NCBI GenBank assembly: GCA_016192145.1
Contig: JACPUT010000009.1
Span: 62,001 to 126,000, forward strand
DNA from: Acidobacteriota bacterium
Lineage (GTDB): Bacteria; Acidobacteriota; Holophagae; Holophagales; Holophagaceae
Length of the DNA: 64,000 nucleotides
Direction: 5' to 3'
Positions 43,772 through 52,471 of this stretch are shown here, piece by piece (the first letter of the stretch is position 1; every line of letters begins with the position of its first letter). The notes under the pieces were generated by a model that worked only from the letters and a program-made list of their open reading frames with translations, did not search any database and was not told the origin of the DNA. Both the position numbers and the translations under genes were made by a program.

Positions 43772-45325
43772 TCAGGCCGCCGGCAGCGTGAACACCATCA
43801 CCGTGCCCACGCCCACCTTGCTCTCGGCGCGGATCTCCCCGCCGTGGCCGCGCACCACGTCCCGGCAGATGGGCAGGCCCAGCCCCGTTCCCTTCCCCTC
43901 GGGCTTGGTGGTGAGCATGGGGCGGAAGATGTGGGGCAGCACCTCGGGGGGGATGCCCGTGCCGGTGTCCTCGAACCGGAAGCGCCAGCGGCCCTTGGGT
44001 TCCCGCTCGGCCTGGATCCGGATGAGGCCCCCCTCCGGCATGGCATCCAGGGCGTTGTTCATGAGGTTGAGGAAGAGCTGCTCCATCTGCTTCCGATCCG
44101 CCTTGGTCACGCAATCGGACGGGACCTCCACCTCGATGCGGGCGTGGTGCTTGGCCAGGGTCGGGTTCCAGAGCTGCTGAAGCTCCTGAATGAAGGCGGG
44201 CATGGAGATTTCCACCTCCGCCTGCTGGGGACGGCGGGTCATGTCCAGCAGACGACGCACGATATCGCCCACCCGCTGGATCTGCGCCTGGATGATGCCG
44301 ATGCGCTCCTGGGCCCTCTCCGGGAGATCCTCCTGGCCCTGGAGCAGCTGGAGGTGGCCCGTGACGAGGTTCAGGGGCGTGCCCACCTCGTGGGCGAAGG
44401 CCGCCGTGAGCTGCCCCGCGATGGCCAGGCGCTCCTGCTGGGCCAGCTCCTCGTTCTTGTCTTGCAGTTCCTGGAGGGCCTCGTCCACCCGATCCTGCAG
44501 CCCCGTGTTCAGGGATTGGATCTCCTGGATGAGCTGTTCCCGCTCCTTGCTGGCGCGCTGGAGCCGCTGCGCCATGGCGTTGAAGCGGGCGGCGATGACG
44601 CCCAGCTCGTCCCGGCGCTGCACCTCGGCCCGGGCCCCCGCCTCGCCCCGCTCCAAGCGGCCCATGGCGTCCACCATGGCATCCAGCGGGTCGCTGATGA
44701 GCCACCGGAGGATGAGCCAGAGGAGGATGAACTCACCGGCGAGCACGCCCGGGAGCATGTTGAGGGTGCGGTTCCGGTTCGCATCCCAGACCGCATCCCA
44801 GCGTTCCAGATCGATGTAGGCCCGGATGAGGCCGATGCTGGGGCGCCCCTGCTTCGGATTGGGGATGGCCAGGTAGGCCTTCCAGCCCCGCCCGGCGGGC
44901 TTGCCATCCTCCTCGAGCTCCACCAGCTGGGTCTGCGCCTCCTTGAGGTCGAGGTAGCTGGACAGATCCTTGCCTGCGTTGATGTTCGATTCCTCGCCGG
45001 AGGATTTCACCAGCTCCAGGCTGTTGCCCTCCCCGCGCTTGAACACATCCACCTGGAAGACCGAGCGGCCCTTTCCCGCGATGCTCTCCAGCATCTCCTC
45101 CAGCTTGCGGGGATTGTCGAATTTGGGATCCCGCTCCACCACCTCCGTCTGCACCGTTTCCGAGGCCTCCACGAGAAGCCGGCGGCTGTAGTCCTCCAGC
45201 TCCTTGCGGGAGTTCTTCGTGATGGAGAAGGCCACGGCCACCGTGAGGAAGCTCGTCACCGCCGCCGTGAGCAGGAAGAGCTTCGCGTGCAGGCTGCGGA
45301 ACCAGGCCAGAACCCGGGGGTTCAT
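43772..45325 (-). CDS. Membrane sensor histidine kinase
   Basis: The 517-residue kinase has two membrane spans (about 13-35 and 193-213) flanking a periplasmic sensor of about 155 residues, a HAMP domain ('WLISDPLDAMVDAMGRLERGE'), a long coiled coil, phospho-acceptor His312 ('AAFAHEVGTPLNLVTGHL'), and ATP-binding boxes 'LMNNALDAMPEGG' and 'GTGLGLPICRDVVRGHGG'. No response regulator is adjacent; the neighbour is a TonB receptor. It is divergent from uvrA. Confidence 0.9.
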   Translation of the reverse strand: MNPRVLAWFRSLHAKLFLLTAAVTSFLTVAVAFSITKNSRKELEDYSRRLLVEASETVQTEVVERDPKFDNPRKLEEMLESIAGKGRSVFQVDVFKRGEGNSLELVKSSGEESNINAGKDLSSYLDLKEAQTQLVELEEDGKPAGRGWKAYLAIPNPKQGRPSIGLIRAYIDLERWDAVWDANRNRTLNMLPGVLAGEFILLWLILRWLISDPLDAMVDAMGRLERGEAGARAEVQRRDELGVIAARFNAMAQRLQRASKEREQLIQEIQSLNTGLQDRVDEALQELQDKNEELAQQERLAIAGQLTAAFAHEVGTPLNLVTGHLQLLQGQEDLPERAQERIGIIQAQIQRVGDIVRRLLDMTRRPQQAEVEISMPAFIQELQQLWNPTLAKHHARIEVEVPSDCVTKADRKQMEQLFLNLMNNALDAMPEGGLIRIQAEREPKGRWRFRFEDTGTGIPPEVLPHIFRPMLTTKPEGKGTGLGLPICRDVVRGHGGEIRAESKVGVGTVMVFTLPAA

Positions 45326-45423
45326 CGGGGGTAGTCCGGGAGGGCGGGGGTGGGCATGCCGAGATTGTAAGCGAGGGGAGCCGAGGCGAACTTTTGGCGT
45401 AAACTATCCAGCCCGGAGCGGCC

Positions 45424-48255
45424 ATGGAACAGATCCACATCAAGGGTGCCCGCGAGCACAACCTCAAGAACCTGGATCTCGTCCTGCCCCGGAACCAGTT
45501 CATCGTCATCACCGGGCTCAGCGGCAGCGGCAAGTCCAGCCTCGCCTTCGACACCCTCTACGCCGAGGGCCAGCGCCGCTACGTGGAGAGCCTCAGCGCC
45601 TACGCCCGCCAGTTCCTCGACCAGATGGAGAAGCCCGACGTGGACTCCATCGAGGGCCTCAGCCCCGCCATTTCCATCGAACAGAAGACGACGAGCCGCA
45701 ACCCCCGCTCCACCGTGGCCACGGTGACGGAGATCTACGACTACCTCCGCCTGCTCTACGCCCGCACCGGCAAGCCCCACTGCATGGCCTGCGAGAAGCC
45801 CATCGCCAGCCAGACCATCCAGGAGATGGCCGACCACATCCTCTCGCTGCCCGAGGGCACGAAGCTGCAGATCCTGGCCCCCGTGGTGCGCGGCCGCAAG
45901 GGCGAGTACAAGAAACTGCTGCTGGACCTGATGAAGCGGGGTTACATCCGCGCCCGCGTCAACGGCCAGATGCTCGACCTCACCGAGGGCGTCCCCGATC
46001 TGGACAAGCAGAAGAAGCACAGCATCGAAGTGGTCATCGACCGCCTCAAAGTGACGGCCTCCCTGAGCACGCGGCTGGCCGACTCCCTCGAGATCGCCTG
46101 CAACCTCGCAGAGGGCTCCGCCCTCTGCGACATCGACGGCGCGGAGCGCCTATTTTCGAGCAAGCTAGCTTGCTCGAACGTGAGGTGCGAGCGCTTTGGA
46201 TTGGGCCTCCCTGAACTGGAGCCCCGCAGCTTCTCCTTCAATAGCCCCTATGGCGCGTGCGCCACCTGCGACGGCCTGGGCTTCAAGCGCCAGTTCGCGG
46301 AGGAGCTGGTAATCCCGAACCCCGCCCTCTCCATCAACGATGGCGCCATCCAGGCCTCGGGCTGGAAGAGCGTGAACGAGGATGGCTGGCGCAGCCAGAT
46401 GCTGGAGCAGCTCTCCAAGAAGCTGAAGTTCAGCCTGGACACGCCCTGGAGGAAGCTGGGGGCCGACATCCGCAAGGTGCTGCTCCACGGCCTCACCAAG
46501 GAGATGCGCTTCACCTACGAGAGCAAGCGCAACCGCTACGATTTCTTCCACAGCTTCGAGGGCATCATCGGCAACCTGGAGCGCCGCTACCGGGAGACCA
46601 GCAACGAAGACACCCGGGAGGAATTGGAGCAGGCCATGCGGGTGATCCCCTGCGAGGCCTGCCAGGGCCAGCGGCTGAAGCCCGAGGTCCTCGCCGTCAC
46701 GGTGGGGAAGCTGCACATCGCCTCCGTGGTGGGCCAGAGCGTGCGCGAAGCCCGCGGCTGGTTCGACAAGCTCGCCCTGCAGGGCAAGGACGCCGTCGTC
46801 GCCGAGAAGGTGCTCAAGGAGATCCGCGAGCGGCTGGGCTTCCTGGATGACGTGGGCCTGGGCTACCTCACCCTGGATCGCTCCGCCGCCACGCTCAGCG
46901 GCGGCGAGGGCCAGCGCATCCGCCTCGCCACCCAGATCGGCTCCAAGCTCCAGGGGGTGCTCTACGTGCTGGACGAGCCCAGCATCGGCCTGCACCAGCG
47001 GGACAACCACAAGCTGCTGAACACACTCAAGGAGATGCGCGATCTGGGCAACACGGTGCTCGTGGTGGAGCACGATCTGGAGACCATCCTGGAGGCGGAC
47101 CACGTCATCGACATGGGCCCCGGCGCCGGGGAGCACGGCGGCTACGTGGTGGCCGAGGGCACGCCCGACGTGGTGGGAAGGAATCCCGCTTCCGTGACGG
47201 GCGCCTTCCTCTCCGGGCGCGATTCCATCGCCGTTCCCCGCACGCGCCGCAAGGCGGTTCGCGGCGAAATCGTCGTGACCGGGGCCCAGGAGAACAACCT
47301 CAAGAACGTGGACGCCGCCTTCCCCATCGGCCTCTTCACCTGCGTCACGGGCGTCTCCGGCAGCGGCAAGAGCACCCTCGTGAACGAGATCCTGTACAAA
47401 TCCCTGGCCAACCAGCTGCACCAGGGCGCCCACGTGGTGGGCAAGCATAAGAAGGTGGAGGGCCTGGAGCTCATCGATAAGGTCATCGACATCGACCAGG
47501 CGCCCATCGGCCGCACCCCCCGCTCCAATCCCGCCACCTACACGGGGCTCTTCACGCCGTTGCGGGAGCTCTTCGCCCAGTTGCCCGAGAGCAAGGCGCG
47601 GGGCTACACGCCGGGCCGCTTCAGCTTCAACGTGAAGGGCGGCCGCTGCGAGAAGTGCGAGGGGGACGGCGTCCTCAAGATCGAGATGCACTTCCTCCCG
47701 GACGTCTACGTCACCTGCGAGCAGTGCAAGGGCAAGCGCTACAACCGCGAGACGCTCGAGGTGCACTACAAGGGCAAGTCCATCTCCGAGGTGCTCGCCA
47801 TGACCGTGGAGGAGGCCCTGGAGGTCTTCGGCCCCATCCCCGTGCTGGCCAACAAGCTGCAGACGCTCATGGACGTGGGCCTGGGTTACATCCGCCTCGG
47901 CCAAGCGGCGACGACGCTCTCGGGCGGCGAGGCCCAGCGCGTGAAGCTGGGCAAGGAGCTGAGCAAGCGGGCCACGGGGCGGACGCTCTACATCCTGGAC
48001 GAACCCACCACGGGCCTGCACCTCAAGGACATCCAGAAGCTGCTGGAAGTGGTGAATCGGCTCGTGGACCAGGGCAACACGGTGGTGGTGATCGAGCACA
48101 ACCTGGACGTGATCAAGACCGCCGACTGGATCCTGGACCTGGGCCCCGAGGGCGGTGGCGAAGGCGGCAAGGTGATCGCCGTGGGCACCCCCGAGAAGGT
48201 GGCCAAGGCGAAGGCGAGCATCACGGGGAAGTACCTGGCCCCGTACCTCAAATAG
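45424..48255 (+). CDS. uvrA: UvrA, excinuclease ABC subunit A
   Basis: The 943-residue protein has both ABC ATPase modules: Walker A '[14 protein letters not shown]' and '[15 protein letters not shown]', signatures '[17 protein letters not shown]' and '[17 protein letters not shown]', and the C-terminal zinc module ('[32 protein letters not shown]'). It finds DNA damage and loads UvrB. The first zinc module is unusual: instead of CxxC it reads Cys250-SNVR-Cys255 and has five extra residues before '[19 protein letters not shown]'. This altered stretch is encoded by a 24-base perfect palindrome and the bases after it. Confidence 0.96.
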   Translation: MEQIHIKGAREHNLKNLDLVLPRNQFIVITGLSGSGKSSLAFDTLYAEGQRRYVESLSAYARQFLDQMEKPDVDSIEGLSPAISIEQKTTSRNPRSTVATVTEIYDYLRLLYARTGKPHCMACEKPIASQTIQEMADHILSLPEGTKLQILAPVVRGRKGEYKKLLLDLMKRGYIRARVNGQMLDLTEGVPDLDKQKKHSIEVVIDRLKVTASLSTRLADSLEIACNLAEGSALCDIDGAERLFSSKLACSNVRCERFGLGLPELEPRSFSFNSPYGACATCDGLGFKRQFAEELVIPNPALSINDGAIQASGWKSVNEDGWRSQMLEQLSKKLKFSLDTPWRKLGADIRKVLLHGLTKEMRFTYESKRNRYDFFHSFEGIIGNLERRYRETSNEDTREELEQAMRVIPCEACQGQRLKPEVLAVTVGKLHIASVVGQSVREARGWFDKLALQGKDAVVAEKVLKEIRERLGFLDDVGLGYLTLDRSAATLSGGEGQRIRLATQIGSKLQGVLYVLDEPSIGLHQRDNHKLLNTLKEMRDLGNTVLVVEHDLETILEADHVIDMGPGAGEHGGYVVAEGTPDVVGRNPASVTGAFLSGRDSIAVPRTRRKAVRGEIVVTGAQENNLKNVDAAFPIGLFTCVTGVSGSGKSTLVNEILYKSLANQLHQGAHVVGKHKKVEGLELIDKVIDIDQAPIGRTPRSNPATYTGLFTPLRELFAQLPESKARGYTPGRFSFNVKGGRCEKCEGDGVLKIEMHFLPDVYVTCEQCKGKRYNRETLEVHYKGKSISEVLAMTVEEALEVFGPIPVLANKLQTLMDVGLGYIRLGQAATTLSGGEAQRVKLGKELSKRATGRTLYILDEPTTGLHLKDIQKLLEVVNRLVDQGNTVVVIEHNLDVIKTADWILDLGPEGGGEGGKVIAVGTPEKVAKAKASITGKYLAPYLK
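46155..46178. repeat. 24-bp perfect palindrome inside uvrA zinc-module codons
   Basis: TTCGAGCAAGCT is followed directly by its reverse complement AGCTTGCTCGAA. It encodes 'SSKLACS' at residues 245-251 of UvrA, including the first zinc-ligand cysteine. Together with the next 24 bases it adds about five residues compared with normal UvrA. Confidence 0.9.
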
Positions 48256-48509
48256 GCAGTGCTCCTGTGCCGGGACGCCCATGGCCTCGTGGCCTCCCCC
48301 CGACCCCCTGCATCAATGCGGTGCAACACCCACTGACTCCCAGCTTGCGAACTCGTGAATTAATGTGAATTTTACGCGCAGGGCCTCGCGCGTTTCCCAA
48401 AACGGGTCATCCTGACCAAGCCGTTCACATTTCGCACGTTCTTTTGGTCTCTTCGTCCCGCGACTCCCCTCCGCCCGGGAGTGGCGTTCCATTGCTTGGA
48501 GGGTGGTTG

Positions 48510-48689
48510 ATGGGTCCCCGTCCCAACATTCCCAGTGGCTTCGTGCTGGTGCGCCTCGAGGGCGCCCCGGACCGCTTCACCATCTTCCCCTGGCGCTTCA
48601 ACCAGCCCGAGGAGGCCGAAGGCAAGCTCGCCGAACTCCGCCGGGTGGATCCGGCCGGAAACTATTGCCTGCAAATGGTCGGCTTCTGA
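48510..48689 (+). CDS. 59-aa conserved-looking small protein, unknown
   Basis: The ATG at 48510 follows TTGGAGGGTGGTTG; the longer track start has no support. The product 'MGPRPNIPSGFVLVRLEGAP' plus 'FTIFPWRFNQPEEAEGKLAELRRVDPAGNYCLQMVGF' looks like a compact beta-alpha-beta unit. No family is recognised. A very strong hairpin terminator follows 8 bases after the stop, which supports it being a real gene. The 254-base stretch between uvrA and this gene shows nothing I can name. Confidence 0.6.
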   Translation: MGPRPNIPSGFVLVRLEGAPDRFTIFPWRFNQPEEAEGKLAELRRVDPAGNYCLQMVGF

Positions 48690-48697
48690 TCCCATCA

Positions 48698-48741
48698 CCC
48701 CCATGAGAAGACCCCGCATCGGCGGGGTCTTCTCATGGGGG
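48698..48741. terminator. 20-bp-stem bidirectional terminator
   Basis: CCCCCATGAGAAGACCCCGC and its exact complement enclose a 4-base loop (ATCG). It lies between convergent genes (59-aa gene and yjfB-like gene) and could stop transcription from both sides. No T-tract, but the stem is perfect. Confidence 0.85.
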
Positions 48742-48752
48742 CGATTCGGCTT

Positions 48753-48926
48753 TCAGGCCTGGGTATCCACGTTCTGACCCACCCCTCCGGCGGAGGCCAC
48801 GAGTTTCGCCAGCTGGGCACCCTGCTGGGCCCCCTGATCCAGCATCTTCTTCAGGACGGCCGTGGCGAATTCACCTTGGGTTTGGGCGAGGCGATCCACA
48901 TAGACGGCCGCAGGCGAAATATCCAT
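48753..48926 (-). CDS. YjfB-like putative motility protein
   Basis: Not in the ORF track. The 57-residue protein 'MDISPAAVYVDRLAQTQGEF' continues 'ATAVLKKMLDQGAQQGAQLAKLVASAGG'. Starting 'MDI' with a Gln/Ala-rich helix and 'VLKKxLDxxxQQGAxL' is the pattern of the YjfB family, small proteins found with motility genes. AGGAGG lies 5 bases before the ATG. It follows csrA by 20 bases and so is last in the fliW-csrA-yjfB row. Confidence 0.8.
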   Translation of the reverse strand: MDISPAAVYVDRLAQTQGEFATAVLKKMLDQGAQQGAQLAKLVASAGGVGQNVDTQA

Positions 48927-48946
48927 GGAACCCTCCTAGGAAGGAC

Positions 48947-49204
48947 CTATCGGCCTTCAGACCCGCCCCCTTGAGGGAGCTTTTTCCGGAGCAGGGCGGC
49001 GGCATCCTGGAGGGGCACCTTGGCCTGGGCGGCGGCCCGGTTCTGCTCGGCGATGGCTTCGAAGACCTCCAACCGATGCACCTGCACGGATTTGGGAGCC
49101 TTGATCCCCAGCCGCACCCCATCCTTGGTGATCCCCAGGACCACCACTTCGACATCCGAGCCGATCATGATCGACTGGTCGGCCTTCCGTGTGATGACGA
49201 GCAT
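48947..49204 (-). CDS. csrA: CsrA, post-transcriptional regulator
   Basis: The 85-residue protein shows the complete CsrA core: 'MLVITRKADQSIMIGSDVEVVVLGITKDGVRLGIKAPKSVQVHRLEVFEAIAEQN'. The C-terminal extension ('AAAQAKVPLQDAAALLRKKLPQGG') is longer than in E. coli (61 residues), as often in FliW-containing bacteria. CsrA blocks translation of flagellin and other mRNAs and is held inactive by FliW, encoded 22 bases upstream. Confidence 0.95.
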   Translation of the reverse strand: MLVITRKADQSIMIGSDVEVVVLGITKDGVRLGIKAPKSVQVHRLEVFEAIAEQNRAAAQAKVPLQDAAALLRKKLPQGGGSEGR

Positions 49205-49226
49205 GGAGTCAGCGTACCCGTGCCCG

Positions 49227-49622
49227 CTACCGTTCGCCCAGCACGGGGAACTGGAGCGGGTACAGATCGGCGTTCATGACCACTTGGAGCCCCAGCCGCG
49301 TCTTCACGTTCACCACGAGGGGGCCGGCGAGGTTCGTCGTCATTTTGCGGGGATCCTCGGGGATCACCACGAGGGTGAGCACCATGGCATCCTCCGGGGC
49401 CGCGATGGCCAGGAGATCCGCGTCTTCGTCCCCCAGTTGGACGTTGTAGTCCGGCCGCACGCCGGCGGGATCCATGCAGACGAAGCTGACCTCGGGCCGG
49501 GACTCGGCCTGGAGGAATTTCAGCGGGTACCCGTCGCTGGGCTCGAATAGGCGGAAGCTCCTCAGCTCCGGGAAGCCCAGCAGACCTTTGGGGAAGGACA
49601 GGAGGATCCCTTCTTCACTCAT
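49227..49622 (-). CDS. fliW: FliW, flagellar assembly factor and CsrA antagonist
   Basis: The 131-residue protein has FliW hallmarks: 'LLSFPKGLLGFPELRSFRLFEPSDGYPLKFLQAESRPEVSFVCMDP' and 'VVIPEDPRKMTTNLAGPLVVNVKTRLGLQVVM'. FliW binds flagellin and CsrA in a partner switch. Start overlaps the RNase D stop (ATGA). Its presence shows a flagellated or formerly flagellated organism. Confidence 0.94.
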   Translation of the reverse strand: MSEEGILLSFPKGLLGFPELRSFRLFEPSDGYPLKFLQAESRPEVSFVCMDPAGVRPDYNVQLGDEDADLLAIAAPEDAMVLTLVVIPEDPRKMTTNLAGPLVVNVKTRLGLQVVMNADLYPLQFPVLGER

Positions 49623-50569
49623 GAATTGCTCCAGAGGACCCCATCGGAGCCCTCCGGCGAATCCTGAGTTTCAGCCCGGTGTTCGGACTCCCCCCGGAAC
49701 ACCTCCCAGAGCGCCGCGGCCCGCTTCCGGCGGAAGCGGGGGTTGGGGATGGTGCGCTCCAGGGCCTCCAGGCTCACGGGGGGATGCTCCACCCGGGCCA
49801 TCATCCAGCGGTTGCCCAGCTCCATGACGGCGCCCACATCCCCCTCGTTGCCCCAGATCCGGCGCAACTCGCAGATCCTCCGGGCCTGTTCGGCGGCGGT
49901 CTCGCCCAGCTGCTTCTTCACCTTGTGGACGATGGGATCGTCTCCCGGCGCCTTGTAGGCGTGGATGCGCCGGCGGAGGCCGCGGAGTTCCTTCGGCAGC
50001 TGGGCCAGGCGGGGGCCCACGGTGGGGTCGTCTTTCAGGGCCTCCGCCTCATCGGAGAGGCGGCGCAGGAGGGGCAGCAGCAGGGCCGCGTCCCGGGCCG
50101 CGTAGGAGAGCTGCGCGTCCCGCAGGGGGCGAAGCATCCAGTTGCTGTCCTGCTCCTCCTTGGGGATGTCGATGCCCAGCTTCAGCTTGGCCATGGTCTT
50201 GAGGCCGGGCTGGGGGTAGCCCAGGGTCCGGGCCAGTAGCATGGTGTCCATGATGGAGCTGGGCTCCACGTCGTAGAGGCGCTTGAACACGATGCCGTCG
50301 CCGCTCCAGTCGTGGGCGATCCAGGGCAGGGTGGCCATCTTCTCCAGCCAGGGCTTCAGCTCCGGGCCGAAGGGCAGGGGATCCACGATCCAGGCCTGAT
50401 CGTGGGTGGCCACCTGGATGAGGGCCATGACGCAGTGATGCGTGCCCGTGAGGCTGCATTCGATATCCACGGCCAGGAGGCCCGCGGCCTCCCAGGCAGG
50501 CCAGGCCTCGGCCAGTTGGGCTTCGGTGGTCACGTAGGTGACGGGCAGGTCAAAGGATTCGGTCGACAT
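49619..50569 (-). CDS. rnd: Ribonuclease D-like 3'-5' exonuclease
   Basis: Start chosen at the ATG at 50569 with AAGGGG before it. The 316-residue protein has a DEDD exonuclease domain: 'LLAVDIECSLTGTHHCVMALIQVAT', 'WIAHDWSGDGIVFKRLYDV', 'IMDTMLLARTLGYPQPGLKTMAKLKLGI' and the late Tyr/Asp motif 'LSYAARDAALLLPLLRRL'; an HRDC-like helical region follows. It trims stable RNA 3' ends. Normally Asp-Thr-Glu starts the motif; here 'DIE' is kept. It is translationally coupled to fliW, an odd pairing. Confidence 0.88.
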   Translation of the reverse strand: MSTESFDLPVTYVTTEAQLAEAWPAWEAAGLLAVDIECSLTGTHHCVMALIQVATHDQAWIVDPLPFGPELKPWLEKMATLPWIAHDWSGDGIVFKRLYDVEPSSIMDTMLLARTLGYPQPGLKTMAKLKLGIDIPKEEQDSNWMLRPLRDAQLSYAARDAALLLPLLRRLSDEAEALKDDPTVGPRLAQLPKELRGLRRRIHAYKAPGDDPIVHKVKKQLGETAAEQARRICELRRIWGNEGDVGAVMELGNRWMMARVEHPPVSLEALERTIPNPRFRRKRAAALWEVFRGESEHRAETQDSPEGSDGVLWSNS

Positions 50570-50620
50570 CCCCTTCAGTTTGAAGGTTGTAGGCTTGAGT
50601 TGATAGCGATAGGTGTGGCG

Positions 50621-50890
50621 ATGACCCGTTCCCTCTTCTGGACGACCTTCCTGACCGTGTTCCTGGCGGAAGTGGGGGACAAGACCCAGCTCGCCGCCAT
50701 GACCGCCACCGCCCGCAGCGGCGCCATTTGGACGGTGTTCTTCGCCGCCAGCCTGGCCCTCGTCGCCGCCACGGCCATCGGGGTGGCCCTGGGCGGGGCC
50801 CTGTTCAAGGTGGTGCCCGAGCACCTCATCAAGTACGTGGCGGGCACCGCCTTCATCTGCGTCGGCCTCTGGGTGCTGGTGAAGGGCTGA
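50621..50890 (+). CDS. Half-length UPF0016/GDT1-type cation transporter
   Basis: The 89-residue protein has three membrane segments and the family signature 'FLAEVGDKTQLAAMTAT' once. Full UPF0016 (TMEM165/MneA-like) proteins carry two such repeats in about 190 residues; single-repeat forms are thought to pair up. Relatives move Mn2+ or Ca2+ against H+. No second half-gene is next to it. Its stop overlaps the next ATG (TGATG). Confidence 0.85.
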   Translation: MTRSLFWTTFLTVFLAEVGDKTQLAAMTATARSGAIWTVFFAASLALVAATAIGVALGGALFKVVPEHLIKYVAGTAFICVGLWVLVKG

Positions 50891-51291
50891 TGGACCTCAT
50901 CTATTACGACGGGGAATGCGGGCTCTGCCATTGGGCGGTCGCTTTCCTGGCCCACCGGGATCGCACGGGAGATCGCTTCCGCTTCGCACCCCTCCGCGGG
51001 CCCACCTTCCGCCAGCGGGTGCCTGAGGGTCTGGCCGCCGCCCTCCCCGACAGCCTCGCCCTCCAGACCCCCGAGGGCCGCCTCCTCATCCGGAGCGGGG
51101 CCGTGGTCCATGCCCTCAAGCAGCTCGGCGGAGGCTGGTGCGCGGTGGGCACCGTGCTGGGCTGGATCCCCCGGCCCCTCTCGGATTGGGGCTACGACGG
51201 CGTGGCCCGCGTCCGGCACCGCCTCTTCCGCAAACCGGACGGAACCTGCCCAACCCTTCCCCGTGACCTTCGGGATCGCTTCCTAGCCTAG
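50890..51291 (+). CDS. DCC-family (DUF393) thiol-disulfide oxidoreductase-like protein
   Basis: The 133-residue protein starts 'MDLIYYDGECGLCHWAVAFL', holding the DxxCxxC motif that defines the DCC family, and has 'RFAPLRGPTFR' and 'LIRSGAVVHALKQLGG' as usual. These small proteins are presumed redox-active; substrates are not defined. Its start overlaps the transporter gene. Confidence 0.87.
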   Translation: MDLIYYDGECGLCHWAVAFLAHRDRTGDRFRFAPLRGPTFRQRVPEGLAAALPDSLALQTPEGRLLIRSGAVVHALKQLGGGWCAVGTVLGWIPRPLSDWGYDGVARVRHRLFRKPDGTCPTLPRDLRDRFLA

Positions 51292-51300
51292 GGTGGAGCC

Positions 51301-51690
51301 ATGTCCAAGACCCGCGACCACTCCCGCTCCATCCTCAGCGTCACCGTGCTCCCCGAGGACTTGAACCAGTACGGCTCCCTGTTCGGCGGGCGCCTGCTCT
51401 CCTGGATCGACCGCCTGGCCTCCATCTGCGCCACCCGCCACTGCCGGGGCAACGCCGTCACCGTGGCCCTCGAGGCCATGAGCTTTGACGTGGCCGTGAA
51501 GCAGGCGGACATCCTCATCCTCACGGCGGAGCTGGAGAAGGTGGGGCGCAGTTCCATGCAGATCCGGGTCACCGCCCTGCGGGAGGATCCCAACACGGGT
51601 GACGCCAAGCGCGTCTGCGCACCCCTGCTCACCTTCGTGGCCCTGGATCGGGACGGGCGTTCAACCCCCGTACCTCCCCTCGAGGACTAG
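51301..51690 (+). CDS. YciA-like acyl-CoA thioesterase
   Basis: The 129-residue hotdog-fold protein has 'VLPEDLNQYGSLFGGRLLSWIDRLASICATRHC', the dimer-forming helix with catalytic Asp, followed by 'VTVALEAMSFDVAVKQADIL' and 'VGRSSMQIRVTAL'. It hydrolyses acyl-CoAs. The gene is convergent with rsmE and overlaps it by 4 bases at the stops. Confidence 0.87.
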   Translation: MSKTRDHSRSILSVTVLPEDLNQYGSLFGGRLLSWIDRLASICATRHCRGNAVTVALEAMSFDVAVKQADILILTAELEKVGRSSMQIRVTALREDPNTGDAKRVCAPLLTFVALDRDGRSTPVPPLED

Positions 51691-52406
51691 CGGCTCAATT
51701 GGAACTGCACCGCTCCCAGCAGCGCCGCGGGGGTGGTGACCGCCCGCAGGATGCTGCGGCCCAGGCTCACGGGGGCCCAGCCCGCCTTGCGCAGGGCCAC
51801 GAACTCCTCGTCGGAGATACCGCCTTCGGGGCCGCTGGTGAAGGCCAGGGTCTCTTTCCGTAGGGCTGGGTTCACCTCGCCGGTCTGCAGCTCGTAGGCC
51901 ACCCACTTCTGCGGCGCCTCCACCTTGCGCAGCGCCTCGAAGGGCACGGGCTCTTCCAGCACCGGCAACCGGCTGCGGTGGCTCTGCTCGCAGGCGGCGA
52001 GGATGAGCCGCTCCCAGCGCTCCCGCTTGGCGGCGGTCTTGCGGACGTCATATTCGCTGCGCCCATAAATCACGGGAATGATGCGGGTGATGCCGAGTTC
52101 CACTAGGGGCGGCAGCCAGTCATCCCAGAGGCTCAACTGGGCTGTGAGGGGCAGCCAGCCCTCCAGGGCGATGGCCGGCTCGCGCACTTCATCCAGGGGC
52201 GCCACGAGGCGTGCCTCGGCCACGTCCCGATCCAGCACCGCCAGGTCGCAGCGCCATTCGCCGTGGGGCAGCACCAGCTCCAGGGCGTTGCCCGGGCGGA
52301 GTCGCAGGGCCTTGAGGTGGCGGGTGGCCTCGGCGTTGAGGCGCACCACGGAGCCCTCCGCCACGGGGCCGGTGTGATCGAGAAGGAAGAAGCGGGGCAG
52401 GCTCAC
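51687..52406 (-). CDS. rsmE: RsmE, 16S rRNA m3U1498 methyltransferase
   Basis: The 239-residue SPOUT enzyme has an N-terminal PUA-like part ('VVRLNAEATRHLKALRLRPGNALELV') and the knotted SAM site 'LAFTSGPEGGISDEEFVALRKAGWAPVSLGRSILRAVTTPAALLGAV', standard for RsmE, plus 'RLILAACEQSHRSRLP'. It methylates U1498 in small-subunit rRNA. Single gene on the minus strand between plus-strand genes. Confidence 0.94.
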   Translation of the reverse strand: MSLPRFFLLDHTGPVAEGSVVRLNAEATRHLKALRLRPGNALELVLPHGEWRCDLAVLDRDVAEARLVAPLDEVREPAIALEGWLPLTAQLSLWDDWLPPLVELGITRIIPVIYGRSEYDVRKTAAKRERWERLILAACEQSHRSRLPVLEEPVPFEALRKVEAPQKWVAYELQTGEVNPALRKETLAFTSGPEGGISDEEFVALRKAGWAPVSLGRSILRAVTTPAALLGAVQFQLSR

Positions 52407-52471
52407 CCTCCAACTATCTCATCCCCATGGCTGGCTTGCAGGCCTCCGTACACTGGATGATTGGAGGTCTG

